NCBI GenBank assembly: GCA_014762625.1
Contig: JABURQ010000030.1
Location: forward strand, 1-64,000
Origin: Planctomycetaceae bacterium
Lineage (GTDB): Bacteria > Planctomycetota > Planctomycetia > Planctomycetales > Planctomycetaceae
Reading direction: 5' to 3'
Length of the DNA stretch: 64,000 nt
This document shows, piece by piece, positions 40,741 to 52,898 of the stretch. Below the pieces are notes generated by a model that searched no databases, was not told the origin of the DNA, and was given only the letters and a program-made list of their open reading frames with translations. Within the stretch, counting starts at the first letter, position 1; each line of letters starts with the position of its first letter. The translations under genes were made by a program, and so were the position numbers.

Positions 40741-41712
40741 TTGAGCTTAAACGTTGTCATGATGGGTACGGGAGAGTTTGCGCTGCCCGCGTTTCTTGCC
40801 CTATGCGATTCCGGACATCAGGTCGTCGGGCTCTTTACGCAACCGGATCGGACGGGACGCGGCCATCATTCCCATCAACCGCATCCGATGAAGGAGGCCG
40901 CACTCGAACGGAACATACCCGTCTTCCAGCCGGACAACGTCAATACCCAACAGTCACTCGACGAATTGCGAGACTTGAAGGCGGATGTTTTTATCGTGGC
41001 GGCTTACGGCCAGATTCTGAAGCCGGAATTACTCGATATCCCGCCTTTGGGGGCGTTCAATATTCACGGGTCGCTGCTACCCAAATATCGCGGAGCCTCT
41101 CCGATCCAATACGCAATACTTCACGGAGAGACAGAAAGCGGAATCACCATCTTCAAGATCGAACCGAAACTCGACGCCGGTCCCATGATTCGCAAAGACG
41201 CGATTCCCGTCGGTCCCGATGAGACAGCGGGAGAGCTCCACGATCGATTGGCGCAACTGGGGGGAGAGGTCATCGTGGCGACTGTCGACGAGATTGAATC
41301 CGGAAGTCTGGAACCGCTGCCTCAAACGGAATCGGAGACGGTTTACGCTCCTCGACTGAAAAAAACCGACGGCATCATCGACTGGACGCGATCCGCGAAA
41401 CAGATTCACGATCACATACGCGCCTTTCAACCCTGGCCGAAGACGTTCACCTGGTTTCAGCACGCCGATCAAGAGCCGCAACGACTACTCATCCATAAAA
41501 CCGAAGTCTTCGATCAGCCCACCCCCGATTCACCGGGAGCGATTTTCTCCGCCGATGAAACTCAGGTGCTCGTCGCAACAGGTAACGGCATTCTGAATAT
41601 CATCGAGTTACAGCCGGAAGGCAAACGCCGCATGGCGGCGAGCGACTTCATGCACGGACACGCATTGCAACCGGGTGACCGCTTTGAGACTCCTCCCTCA
41701 CAGCAGGCCTAA
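40741..41712 (+). CDS. fmt: Methionyl-tRNA formyltransferase (TTG start)
   Basis: A 323-residue enzyme that formylates initiator Met-tRNA using 10-formyltetrahydrofolate. The formyl-transfer signature is intact: FNIHGSLLPKYRGASPIQYAIL, with catalytic Asn/His and the later Asp in KLDAGPMI. The C-terminal OB-fold domain follows the residues LKKTDGIIDWTRSAKQIHDHIRAFQPWP. The start is TTG 40741, with GAAGGA seven bases upstream. An ATG four bases earlier (40737) is closed by TGA after two codons, and the next in-frame ATG (40759) would cut into the first strand. It is cotranscribed with def. Confidence 0.95.
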   Translation: MSLNVVMMGTGEFALPAFLALCDSGHQVVGLFTQPDRTGRGHHSHQPHPMKEAALERNIPVFQPDNVNTQQSLDELRDLKADVFIVAAYGQILKPELLDIPPLGAFNIHGSLLPKYRGASPIQYAILHGETESGITIFKIEPKLDAGPMIRKDAIPVGPDETAGELHDRLAQLGGEVIVATVDEIESGSLEPLPQTESETVYAPRLKKTDGIIDWTRSAKQIHDHIRAFQPWPKTFTWFQHADQEPQRLLIHKTEVFDQPTPDSPGAIFSADETQVLVATGNGILNIIELQPEGKRRMAASDFMHGHALQPGDRFETPPSQQA

Positions 41713-41728
41713 CAGCCCGTTGCTAAGA

Positions 41729-45196
<3,468 letters not shown>

Positions 45197-45256
45197 CGTG
45201 AGTGTCCTTATTGAGAACTTGAAACAATCGAAGAAGGAAAAGGAGGACGAGGCCGA

Positions 45257-46435
45257 TCAGTTCGCCGGTTGCAGGAGAACTTTATAGGTTGCCGGTTGAC
45301 TCAACTCGCGAATCAACTGTTCCTGCTCATCCACCAGGGGATCGAACTGAGGGATTTCTTTCGCGTTTTGACCTTGTTCGTGTTTTCGGAACAGGAACAG
45401 GTACGTCACGTTTTGAGGCCGCCAGCGGTGAAAATAGAGCTCGTTCTTTTTAACGATGGCCGCTCGCAGTCGATCAAAATGCTGATAGTCGATCGGATAG
45501 AGCGGGATACCGCCAGCCCATTGTTCGTCCGAGAGCGAGAGGACCTCGTCTCCGTTTGCCATCAATTTGTAGCGTCCCTGGGCCAGTCCTTTCACAGTCA
45601 TGGTGACTGACGGCACAAAGGCGCCCGGCAGGAGCGTCCGGGGAAGTTTCAGTTCCTGAGCCTCACCGGCAGCGTTCAACGTGATATTTTTCGTCTTTTC
45701 GGGGCCCACCAGTTGGTGACGAATGACTTGTGCAATCACTTTGTAGCCAAATGCGTTCAAATGAACCCCGGTGTCCGTCAGGTATTCACCCGGCGTGGCA
45801 ATGGGGGCCTCCGGACTTCCCAAGGGAGCTTTACTTCCCAGCGGTCCGGTCAAATCGACAAATCCGGCGTTTCGCTTCGCAGCCAGATCTTCGATGGCAT
45901 CTCGATATAGTTGCGCTTTGTCGTTGTATTCTGCTGGATCGGGATGTCGTTCGCTGAACACTAAATGATCGAGTGGAGAGATCAAGACGTATCGGGCTCC
46001 CGTCGGTTGCAGGTCGTCCAACAGTTTTTCGTATTGTTTGAGGAACGCTTCCAGGCCGGCTTCTCCTGCGTAGGCTTCATTCGCACCGTAGTAGAAGAGA
46101 ATGACGGTCGGTTCGAGTCCTTTGACCTGATCGATCATCCGTTTGTAGCCTTCAGCAGGCGGATCGAAAATGCCGCGTGATTCAGCCCAGACGGTGTCTC
46201 CGCTCCAGCCTAGATTGCGGAACGTGACCTGCTTCCCCTGTCCGGCGAGTGCCGCTGTCAACTCGGCTTCCAGATACCCGTACCGCTGTGCGCGTTCGAT
46301 GAACGTGCTCCCCAGCAGGACGACTTTGTCGCCGTCCTGAAATTCGAAATCGGCAGCCGAAACAATTGACGGAACGGTGACAATGAACGCAAACATCGAG
46401 AGGACGACCGCGAAGGCCGAACGTGAGACAGTCAT
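45257..46435 (-). CDS. SGNH/GDSL-like exported protein with altered catalytic positions
   Basis: A 392-residue protein with a signal peptide (AFAVVLSMFAFIVTVPSIVSA). The SGNH fold is recognisable: block I VVLLGSTFIERAQ, block II NLGWSGDTV (Gly), block III LFYYGANEAYAG (Asn) and block V TDTGVHLNAFGY (His). In a standard enzyme block I reads GDS with Ser as nucleophile; here GST places Ser and Thr at the Asp-Ser positions, and the usual DxxH of block V is shifted. I recall the same variant in other planctomycete SGNH proteins, so it may be a conserved subfamily and not a degraded gene. Catalysis is uncertain. It precedes the dehydrogenase-like gene by 60 bases on the same strand and is probably cotranscribed with it. 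Confidence 0.8.
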   Translation of the reverse strand: MTVSRSAFAVVLSMFAFIVTVPSIVSAADFEFQDGDKVVLLGSTFIERAQRYGYLEAELTAALAGQGKQVTFRNLGWSGDTVWAESRGIFDPPAEGYKRMIDQVKGLEPTVILFYYGANEAYAGEAGLEAFLKQYEKLLDDLQPTGARYVLISPLDHLVFSERHPDPAEYNDKAQLYRDAIEDLAAKRNAGFVDLTGPLGSKAPLGSPEAPIATPGEYLTDTGVHLNAFGYKVIAQVIRHQLVGPEKTKNITLNAAGEAQELKLPRTLLPGAFVPSVTMTVKGLAQGRYKLMANGDEVLSLSDEQWAGGIPLYPIDYQHFDRLRAAIVKKNELYFHRWRPQNVTYLFLFRKHEQGQNAKEIPQFDPLVDEQEQLIRELSQPATYKVLLQPAN

Positions 46436-46561
46436 CAGGAAATCCTTGTGTGTGAAGCCGCTTACTATAGTCCTCCAGTAGACGCGGAGCGGCTATCGGA
46501 AGTCAACCGGCAGTCAGGAATTTGCCGTGCGGTCGGACAACAGGATCAAACAGGATCGGGG

Positions 46562-47686
46562 TCACGAAATCCCAGCCAAAATGGGTTCGCCGATCTGCCA
46601 GCGAGCACCGTCACGAATGACCTGTCGGTAAAGCGTATCGCGTTCCACCGGTTCGCGTCCCGCTTCGCGGATCAGTCGATGAAGATGCTCGACGGTCTGG
46701 CCCTGAGGCGTTTTCGCCCCGGCATCGTGGTAGATAATTTCGTGCACAACAGTGCCGTCGATATCATCGGCCCCGTAACTGAGAGCCATCTGGGCGATTT
46801 GCTCACCCAACATGATCCAATATGCTTTGATGTGATCGAAGTTGTCCAGCATCAGGCGAGAAAGGGCAATCATCCGCAGATCCATCACACCAGTCGGCTT
46901 AGGAATGTGCGACAGGTTGGTATTTTCCGGATGAAAGGCCAGGGGGATGAATGTCTGGAATCCGCCTGTTTTGTCCTGTTGTTCTCTCAGGCGTATCAGA
47001 TGGTCGATGCGATGTCGGGCTTCCTCCAAGTGACCGTACAACATCGTGGCGTTGGTTTTCAGGCCGAGTCTGTGGGCGGCGTCATGCACGTCGAACCAGA
47101 CTTTGGTATCGGCTTTGTGTTCGCAGATTTTCTCGCGAACTTCAGGATCGAATATTTCCGCTCCCCCTCCCGGCATACTGCCGAGCCCCGCGTCGATCAT
47201 CTCCTGGAGGACCCATTCGATCGACTGTTTGGTGAGATGAGCAAACCAGCCAATTTCGACCGGTGTCCAGGCTTTGATGTGAATCTCGGGCCAGGTTTCG
47301 TGGATGACTCGAATCACATCCAGATACCAGTCGAACTTTTTCAGATGGTGTAGCCCGCCGACGACATGGATCTCAGTGGCTCCCTGTTGGCGAGCTTCTT
47401 CCACACGTTCGCGGATCATCGCTTCGTCAAAGGTGTAGGCCTTCTCCGCTTTCAAGTCAGCTCGAAATGCGCAAAAATCGCACCGGTAGACGCAGACATT
47501 CGTGGGGTTGAGATGAATGTTGGTGTTGTAGTAGGCGAAATTGCCGTTCTTCTGCTCGCGGACAATGTTGGCGAGTCGTCCGAGATCGTGTAGATCGGCT
47601 TGTTCATCGAGGAAGAGACCTTCCTCGAAGGAGAGACGCTCGCCAGCCTGAACTTTTTGTTCGATGATGGGGAGTAAGTCGGTCAT
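46562..47686 (-). CDS. mqnE: Aminofutalosine synthase, radical SAM enzyme
   Basis: A 374-residue radical SAM enzyme. The iron-sulfur cluster motif is CVYRCDFCAF near residue 65 (CxxxCxxC). Family blocks include GATEIHVVGGLHHLKKFDWY, IHIKAWTPVEIGWFA, GLGSMPGGGAEIFDPEVREKIC and TNATMLYGHLEEARHRIDHL, which fit MqnE and not MqnC. MqnE joins a dehydrated chorismate enol ether to SAM to give aminofutalosine in the alternative menaquinone route. No other mqn gene is adjacent, but a UbiD-family decarboxylase that could serve the same route lies at 55769-57610. This supports menaquinone-based respiration made by the futalosine pathway. Confidence 0.92.
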   Translation of the reverse strand: MTDLLPIIEQKVQAGERLSFEEGLFLDEQADLHDLGRLANIVREQKNGNFAYYNTNIHLNPTNVCVYRCDFCAFRADLKAEKAYTFDEAMIRERVEEARQQGATEIHVVGGLHHLKKFDWYLDVIRVIHETWPEIHIKAWTPVEIGWFAHLTKQSIEWVLQEMIDAGLGSMPGGGAEIFDPEVREKICEHKADTKVWFDVHDAAHRLGLKTNATMLYGHLEEARHRIDHLIRLREQQDKTGGFQTFIPLAFHPENTNLSHIPKPTGVMDLRMIALSRLMLDNFDHIKAYWIMLGEQIAQMALSYGADDIDGTVVHEIIYHDAGAKTPQGQTVEHLHRLIREAGREPVERDTLYRQVIRDGARWQIGEPILAGIS

Positions 47687-47879
47687 GTTCGCGATTTCTA
47701 TGAAGTGGAGCGTTTTATTGCCGTCAATTTTAGACGGAACGCGTTCGGATCACCACTGTCTCATTATTGTAAGAACCGCTTTTTCTCCGTGGAATTCACC
47801 TCCGAAACAGGAAATCTTCCCCCGTTCAACGGATCGGCGAAAGATGATCCCAAGCGTTCCTGATGTCTCCCAATAAAAT

Positions 47880-47910
47880 AACCCTGGCCGGTAAAATACC
47901 GACCAGGGTT
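47880..47910 (-). terminator. Terminator after the YTV-repeat gene
   Basis: A 14-position stem (47880-47893 with 47897-47910, one mismatch, three-base A loop) built on ACCCTGG/CCAGGGT. It lies 59 bases downstream of the stop at 47969 on the minus strand, where the stem is followed by a T-rich stretch (ATTTTATT). It may act in both directions. Confidence 0.8.
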
Positions 47911-47968
47911 TTCTCACAGCGGGAGAGTCTAATCTTCGACCGTGAGGAGAATTGCTTCTCTTGATTCC

Positions 47969-49258
47969 TCAGGCTTCAGCATCGGCTTTGGGAGGATTGT
48001 CCGGTGTCGGAGTCGGCTTGGCCGATTCCTGTTGAATTCCGGATGGACTATTGCAGGGATCGCAATTCGAAGTCGGGCAGACCTGAACCGGGACCATCTT
48101 GCAAACCGTGTAGGGGACCTGTTTCTGCACGCATTTGGCAACCATTCGCGTGCAGGTCACGTCTTCGGTGCAAGGCACCATTTTGCAAACTCGTTCGGTC
48201 ACCGTATAAGGAACTTTGCGAGTCGTGCAGACGGGAACTTTGCAGGTTTTCTGTTCGCAAACCATTTTGCAGGTTCGCACCGGAACCTTACAGGTTTTTT
48301 GTTCGCAGACCATTTTGCAGGTTCGCACCGGAACCTTGCAAGTTTTCTGTTCGCAAACCATACGACAAGTGCGGTATGGAACTTTGCAAACCTGGACTTC
48401 CGGCACCATCTTGCAGACAGTCACATTGACGGTTTCGGTCACTTGTCGCGGGACGACTTTGCACACCTTCACCGGGCAGTTTTGTCGAACCACTTCGGGA
48501 CGCATCACAGTACAGTTGTAGGTTTCCTGAACGACGTTCGGACACCAACTCCGTTTGGTCGTGCAAAAACCAGGCGTCTGGACCATTTGGATTCGCGGAC
48601 CATAGCAGGTTTGCACGCAGCGCGGAACGCACGGTCCCGGATGGTAAACCTTTTGACTAACCCACTGCCCTCGATCGACGCACCGTGTTTTCTGAACGGT
48701 GTGAGGACGCATTACCGTATAACAGCGTTCGACATTCACGGTTTCTTCAACACGATCCATGACGGTTTTGCAAACCTGACGTTGAACCACTTCCGTCGTC
48801 GGTTTCATCACGGTTCGGCGGACCTCCCGCTCGCAGGTTTCCCAGACTGGACGCTGTACCGTGTAGTTCTTTTCGACGTAGCTCGTTTCGTAAACCGGAC
48901 GTTGCACGGTGTACGACTTTTCGACGTAGCTCGTTTCGTAAACCGGGCGTTGCACCGTGTAGTTCTTTTCGACGTAGGCGGTTTCCGTCACGTCTCGATA
49001 GCAGGTCACTTCCTTGTTTTCCCAGGTTGGTTTGTAGGTAGTCCGCTGAACGGTGTATTGTTCCGGTTCGTAAACCGTTTCCTGAACGGTCCTGTAGCAG
49101 GTTTGACGCTCGACCTTGTAGGACGTGTAACAGCAGGTCGGTTGGCAAGGCTGTGGACAACATCGATAGCTGGTGGCTCCGCAGTACCAACCTGCTTCGG
49201 CTGATCCTCCGCTCAAACAAGCCAGAGCCATCACCGTGGTGGCGATGAAACTTCTCAT
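47969..49258 (-). CDS. Cysteine-rich surface protein with YTV-type tandem repeats
   Basis: About 429 residues from ATG 49258, where GGGAG lies six bases upstream. The open frame continues 75 codons further up without a signal; this start gives one (MRSFIATTVMALACLSGGSAEA). The mature chain is almost entirely short repeats. In the N-terminal half three 16-residue units read YVEKNYTVQRPVYETS with small changes. In the C-terminal half three 16-residue units read CKVPVRTCKMVCEQKT. Between them lie related copies such as YTVMRP, CKMVP and RQVTETVNVTVCKMVPE. This matches the planctomycete YTV motif family. Regularly spaced cysteines suggest a disulfide-linked cell-wall protein, as expected for organisms with protein-rich walls; that is inference. 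Confidence 0.88.
   Translation of the reverse strand: MRSFIATTVMALACLSGGSAEAGWYCGATSYRCCPQPCQPTCCYTSYKVERQTCYRTVQETVYEPEQYTVQRTTYKPTWENKEVTCYRDVTETAYVEKNYTVQRPVYETSYVEKSYTVQRPVYETSYVEKNYTVQRPVWETCEREVRRTVMKPTTEVVQRQVCKTVMDRVEETVNVERCYTVMRPHTVQKTRCVDRGQWVSQKVYHPGPCVPRCVQTCYGPRIQMVQTPGFCTTKRSWCPNVVQETYNCTVMRPEVVRQNCPVKVCKVVPRQVTETVNVTVCKMVPEVQVCKVPYRTCRMVCEQKTCKVPVRTCKMVCEQKTCKVPVRTCKMVCEQKTCKVPVCTTRKVPYTVTERVCKMVPCTEDVTCTRMVAKCVQKQVPYTVCKMVPVQVCPTSNCDPCNSPSGIQQESAKPTPTPDNPPKADAEA
48241..48384 (-). repeat. 48-bp tandem repeat, cysteine unit of the YTV protein
   Basis: The word GTTCGCA recurs at 48253, 48301 and 48349, exactly 48 bases apart, and the intervening sequence is nearly identical. 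Each unit encodes the 16-residue CKVPVRTCKMVCEQKT segment. Confidence 0.88.
48861..48990 (-). repeat. 48-bp tandem repeat, tyrosine unit of the YTV protein
   Basis: GTGTA words recur at 48861, 48909 and 48957, exactly 48 bases apart. Units encode YVEK[NS]YTVQRPV[YW]ET and differ at few bases. The unit length equals that of the cysteine repeat elsewhere in the gene, suggesting a shared 16-residue structural module. Confidence 0.88.
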
Positions 49259-49645
49259 AACATTCTCCCGTTTCAAATGTGTCTCTCGGTAATCGTGGTT
49301 TCGACTCTGTCCTGCCGTGATCCCCATTATGAACAAGATCCTCACAGCAAGTAAAATTGCGACTGCCGTTACAGTCGAAATAACCTGCATCCGAGGCCGG
49401 TTCTTGGGGTTACTCCTGTAGCATAGGCTTGCTAAAGAGGAGGCGTGAGGAGGATTGGGTAAGAAAGATGCTTCGCGCGCCAAGTAATTATGGTCAGGCG
49501 AATTAACCCGAACGACCGTTAGAGTTTCGCCAGATTGACAACCTGCGGAGGCGTCAATAAATCCCAGCCAGGCGATGACTTACAGGCAGAGAAACTCAGC
49601 GGGAAAGAATCCGCGAAATCGTCCTCACGCTGACGCCGGAGAATC
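49259..49645. other. Intergenic region upstream of the YTV gene
   Basis: 387 bases without a credible gene. It must hold the promoter for the YTV protein and the 3' end of the HEAT-repeat gene (stop at 49646). A small inverted repeat, CGACTG/CAGTCG, lies at 49360-49377. I see no clear terminator or promoter hexamers. Confidence 0.5.
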
Positions 49646-50707
49646 TCAAAGCGATTTCAGGACCTCTTTCGCGGAAAGCTTGATGCTTGGCTCGCGAAAA
49701 TTGTCAGCCAGATTTTTGATGAGAGGTTTGAGTCGTTCTTTTTCGGACGACGAGAGTTGTGGGGCGAGCTCTTCCACAGCGATCACTGCATATTTGGTTT
49801 TGAGAATCAGTTCGATCTCGGCGACGTTGGCCGCTTTACTCGCATCCAGATCGGCGGCGTTCACGTTTTCCACAGCCTCTGATTTGGAGGCGGTCTTCAG
49901 AATGTCTTCCAGAACATCGAGGCCGGCGGTTGATTTCTGACGCGCCAGTGCCAGCGAGGCGTTCACGCGGACGAATTCGTCCTCATCTTCCAGTAACACC
50001 CGCAAACGCTGGTCGACCTGTTCGTTATCGAGCAAGCCGAGAGCGAACGCTGACGCCCGACGGATCTCGGGAGCTTCGTCGAACGTACCTTTCACCAGTG
50101 CGGCCGTAATCTCCTCATTCTGTAAGGGAGAACCCGCTTCAAAGTCGCGTCCTGCAATGAACGAGACGGCCGTGATGGCGTTCTGACGGGTTTCAAGATC
50201 GAACTCCGGGCTCATTGCTTCGATCAGAACCGGCAGTGTGACCTCATCGACATCCAGCCAACCCAGCGCCCGAATCAAATACGATCGCAACGTCTCATCC
50301 TCTTCGGATTGCGAAGGGACCATCAAATTATCGTCCAGAACATCCACCAACTGCGTTGCCAGTTGCTTGTTATCCTTCAAATTGGCTGATTGGTCGTCTG
50401 CGTGCAGGTCGGCCTGCAACATCTGCGTCAAACTGTAAGCAGCGCGAAAGCGTCGGTTGTTGTTATCAACCCGTAACTCGTTGACTTGGCGTTCCCAGTC
50501 CTGATCGTTCGTCGCCAGTCTTCCAAACAGCAGCCAGACACCGATCACCGCCCCGACAATCAGCGCGGGAACCACAAATAATTGGATGATGAATCCCGCC
50601 GAGGGAGGTTCCACCGGGGGAAGGTTCTCGGGAGAGTCAATCGTTCCACCGGACTGGGGAACGGAATCCTGAGATGTGGAATTGTTTTCTGTGGCAGCCA
50701 TGGACAT
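49646..50707 (-). CDS. Membrane-anchored HEAT-repeat protein
   Basis: About 353 residues from ATG 50707 (CAGG upstream); the longer open frame above it has no coding character I recognise. Residues 1-35 are polar. One transmembrane helix follows (GFIIQLFVVPALIVGAVIGVWLLFG). The remaining region is an alpha-solenoid: NRRFRAAYSLTQML, LIRALGWLDVDEVTLPVLIEAM, TRQNAITAVSFIAG, EIRRASAFALGLL and FVRVNASLALARQ are typical HEAT-type helices. Such solenoids are protein-binding scaffolds. The soluble part could face either side; no signal peptide is present, so the N-terminus is probably cytoplasmic with the repeats outside. Function is unknown. Confidence 0.8.
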   Translation of the reverse strand: MSMAATENNSTSQDSVPQSGGTIDSPENLPPVEPPSAGFIIQLFVVPALIVGAVIGVWLLFGRLATNDQDWERQVNELRVDNNNRRFRAAYSLTQMLQADLHADDQSANLKDNKQLATQLVDVLDDNLMVPSQSEEDETLRSYLIRALGWLDVDEVTLPVLIEAMSPEFDLETRQNAITAVSFIAGRDFEAGSPLQNEEITAALVKGTFDEAPEIRRASAFALGLLDNEQVDQRLRVLLEDEDEFVRVNASLALARQKSTAGLDVLEDILKTASKSEAVENVNAADLDASKAANVAEIELILKTKYAVIAVEELAPQLSSSEKERLKPLIKNLADNFREPSIKLSAKEVLKSL

Positions 50708-50783
50708 TGAGCCTGATAAGATCGAACACTGTTTACAGTCTAGAATGATCGGGGCAGGATTCAAGCAGACCGCTCCTCTCACC

Positions 50784-51422
50784 TTAGTCTGGCGACCCTC
50801 GGCGCGACCACCATTGCCGGGCTCGATCGAGATCCTCAGGTGTATCGAGATCGAATAACAACTCTTCCGCGTCCGAAATCCGCTCCTCCACCCGTTCGGG
50901 ATCGGCGCGAACCACCGCATTCAAGCCCTGATCCGCTGGGAGGTTACTGACTTCGTCGGCGAGCGACCAACGAAAAAACGTCGGATGTCCGCCCTGTTGA
51001 TGGATACTCGGTTTCAGGATCTCGGCGGAAGACTCTTTCCAGCTCCGGCATAGCGCCTGGAAAGTTTCCGCCGCAATCAATGGGTGGTCGGCGGGAATCA
51101 ACGCCCAGGAATCATCCGGCCTGGGATCTTCACGGAGATCGAGAGCCGCTAGCGCCAGTTCAACGGAATCCCTCATTTCCGGTGGATCAAACTCGGGCGT
51201 TAGAACGGTCACGCGATCATCGGAGTATTCTTCGAGAATCTCCAACAGTCCCTCATCGGAGCGGCGGACGACCACAACAATGCGGTGAACGTCGGATGAA
51301 GAGAGCAACGCGTCCAACAACCGAACGATCACCGGTTTCCCACCCAGATCGATCAGGAGCTTAGGTTCCCCCATACGTCGGGAATGACCGGCGGCGGGAA
51401 TAACGACGAAAAGTCGGGACAT
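50784..51422 (-). CDS. Nucleotidyltransferase of the MobA/MocA type
   Basis: About 212 residues from ATG 51422 (GGGG six bases upstream); ATG 51428 is two codons earlier and equally possible. The N-terminal nucleotide-binding motif VVIPAAGHSRRMGEPKLLIDLGGKPVI carries the GxxxRMGxxK pattern, and the metal-binding Asp is in ALIPADHPLI. Later QGGHPTFFRWSL matches the GHP motif of MocA/MobA-like cytidylyl- or guanylyltransferases of molybdenum cofactor synthesis. There are no other moco genes in view. It lies 13 bases downstream of panD and is probably cotranscribed. The exact nucleotide and acceptor cannot be read from sequence. Confidence 0.82.
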   Translation of the reverse strand: MSRLFVVIPAAGHSRRMGEPKLLIDLGGKPVIVRLLDALLSSSDVHRIVVVVRRSDEGLLEILEEYSDDRVTVLTPEFDPPEMRDSVELALAALDLREDPRPDDSWALIPADHPLIAAETFQALCRSWKESSAEILKPSIHQQGGHPTFFRWSLADEVSNLPADQGLNAVVRADPERVEERISDAEELLFDLDTPEDLDRARQWWSRRGSPD

Positions 51423-51435
51423 CGGCATCCCCGGA

Positions 51436-51822
51436 TTAGCACTCGTGTCGGTCGGCCTCGGAAACCAACGTGGGAGTCGCGGCGACATTATTCTCATCAA
51501 CATGGACCACGAGCGGTCGATGCGTCTCGATTTCGGCTTCGTCGTACTCTGCGTAGGTGGCCAAAATCACCAGATCCCCCTGAGTCGCGAGATGGGCGGC
51601 CGCCCCGTTGATGCAGATGACCCCCGAACCAGCCTCTCCGTGAATGGCGTACGTCGTCAGGCGATTGCCGTTCGTGATGTTATAGATTTGCACTTGTTCG
51701 TGCTCGACGATATCGGCGGCTTTCATCAAATCGCGATCGATCGTCACGCTCCCGACATAATCGAGGTCTGCCTGAGTCACAGTGGCGCGATGAATTTTGG
51801 ATTTAAGGAGTGTACGACGCAT
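51436..51822 (-). CDS. panD: Aspartate 1-decarboxylase (pyruvoyl enzyme)
   Basis: A 128-residue proenzyme that makes beta-alanine for pantothenate and coenzyme A. Starting at ATG 51822, the self-cleavage site falls exactly at Gly24-Ser25 (YVGSVTID). Lys9, Arg54, Tyr58 and Asn72 are all present, as in Escherichia coli PanD. The open frame continues 37 codons upstream but this start gives the standard N-terminus [13 protein letters not shown]. Ser25 becomes the catalytic pyruvoyl group after cleavage. A tandem-GNAT gene precedes it on the same strand; in enterobacteria a GNAT protein (PanZ/PanM) promotes this cleavage, though relation here is unproven. Confidence 0.95.
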   Translation of the reverse strand: MRRTLLKSKIHRATVTQADLDYVGSVTIDRDLMKAADIVEHEQVQIYNITNGNRLTTYAIHGEAGSGVICINGAAAHLATQGDLVILATYAEYDEAEIETHRPLVVHVDENNVAATPTLVSEADRHEC

Positions 51823-51944
51823 AAAAACCAAACCGGCAAGGATACTGTTGAGATGCCTATAGTATCGGTGTTTGGGAGATGATGTCCAGATTGCCCGGTG
51901 ACTGGGGTGCGAGAGTTCCTCGGAAAATCGCAATTATTGGCCGC

Positions 51945-52874
51945 TCACGCCGTCTCGGGCATAAAAGTCGGGAAGAAGACACCTGAGAAATCGGCTTTTC
52001 CGCCGCGAATTTGCCCAAAATGCAGTTCGCAGTTTCGAGCCCCCCATGAATACAGAGTCTGCGATAAAGAACGACATTGAGTGGGAATCAGCCAGACCGG
52101 CGTCGCTCCCGCGTGGTGATTCAGCTCTACCAGCAACAAAGCCGCCGCCGCTTCTTCGTCTTTCGCGAGTCCCGGTCCGATCATACGGCTGGCGGGATGG
52201 GCGACCGAAGCGAGGACACCGATCAGTTCATGCGCGGGAGATTCCATGACGGAGACATGCCAGATGCCCTCTCGGTTTTCGAGGAAGTATCGCCAGTCTT
52301 TTTCACGTTCAATCCCTGCCAGCTCGGTTTCCAGATTCACGATGGCAGCGAGATCGTCGAGGCTCGCATCACGAACGTGATTGACGCCGGGAACTGTTAC
52401 CGCCAGCCCTTCCGCGGGAACTTCCAGAAACATATCCTGGAAAGACGCGTAAGGGGCAAAGCCGGATCGACTATAGAGAGAAAACGAATCGAGATTCATG
52501 GCGCTGGAAAACAACCGCAGCGGGAGTTCTTCTTCGTCCGCAATCCGACAGACTTCCTGGAGCAGCCGACGGGCGACACCCATCCCGAAGTAGCTCGGAT
52601 GGGCGTTCATGATGCCCAGCGAAATGTGCGTTCTACGGGGGTGATAAAAACAGCTGCCGATGATTCTGTGCGTCTCGGGATGTTCGGCTACCAGACAGCA
52701 CCCAGGATCGAGATCCTCATACACTCGACAGAACAGCTCCACTTCATCCGGGCGACACGGAAATATTCGTAGATTCCGATTGGATTCGTACCAGTAGTTG
52801 GTGGAGACGTGAATCAATTCGGCGACTTCCGGCCAGTCGTCGCGAGTCATTTTCCGAATATGCGGCGCAGTCAT
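51945..52874 (-). CDS. Double GNAT-fold N-acetyltransferase
   Basis: A 309-residue protein with two GNAT-like halves. The first (about residues 1-150) begins IRKMTRDDWPEVAELIHVS and carries an acetyl-CoA motif PSYFGMGVARRLLQEVC (GxGxA type), followed by LYSRSGFAPYASFQ. The second half (about 165-309) begins VRDASLDDLAAIVNLE but has a weak or absent acetyl-CoA loop, as in many tandem GNAT proteins where one half is catalytically silent. The substrate is unknown. It lies 122 bases upstream of panD and 24 bases after the VanZ gene on the same strand. Confidence 0.8.
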   Translation of the reverse strand: MTAPHIRKMTRDDWPEVAELIHVSTNYWYESNRNLRIFPCRPDEVELFCRVYEDLDPGCCLVAEHPETHRIIGSCFYHPRRTHISLGIMNAHPSYFGMGVARRLLQEVCRIADEEELPLRLFSSAMNLDSFSLYSRSGFAPYASFQDMFLEVPAEGLAVTVPGVNHVRDASLDDLAAIVNLETELAGIEREKDWRYFLENREGIWHVSVMESPAHELIGVLASVAHPASRMIGPGLAKDEEAAAALLLVELNHHAGATPVWLIPTQCRSLSQTLYSWGARNCELHFGQIRGGKADFSGVFFPTFMPETA

Positions 52875-52898
52875 GACGTGGTCCTCTTGGGGATTGTC

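Noticed and set aside
48241-48990. Regular 48-base periodicity considered as a CRISPR array
   Set aside because: The repeats are coding, contiguous, and have no unique spacers between them.
47942-49204. 420-residue repetitive open frame antisense to the YTV gene
   Set aside because: Its apparent repeats merely mirror the 48-base units of the real gene; there is no ribosome site or export signal fitting a start.
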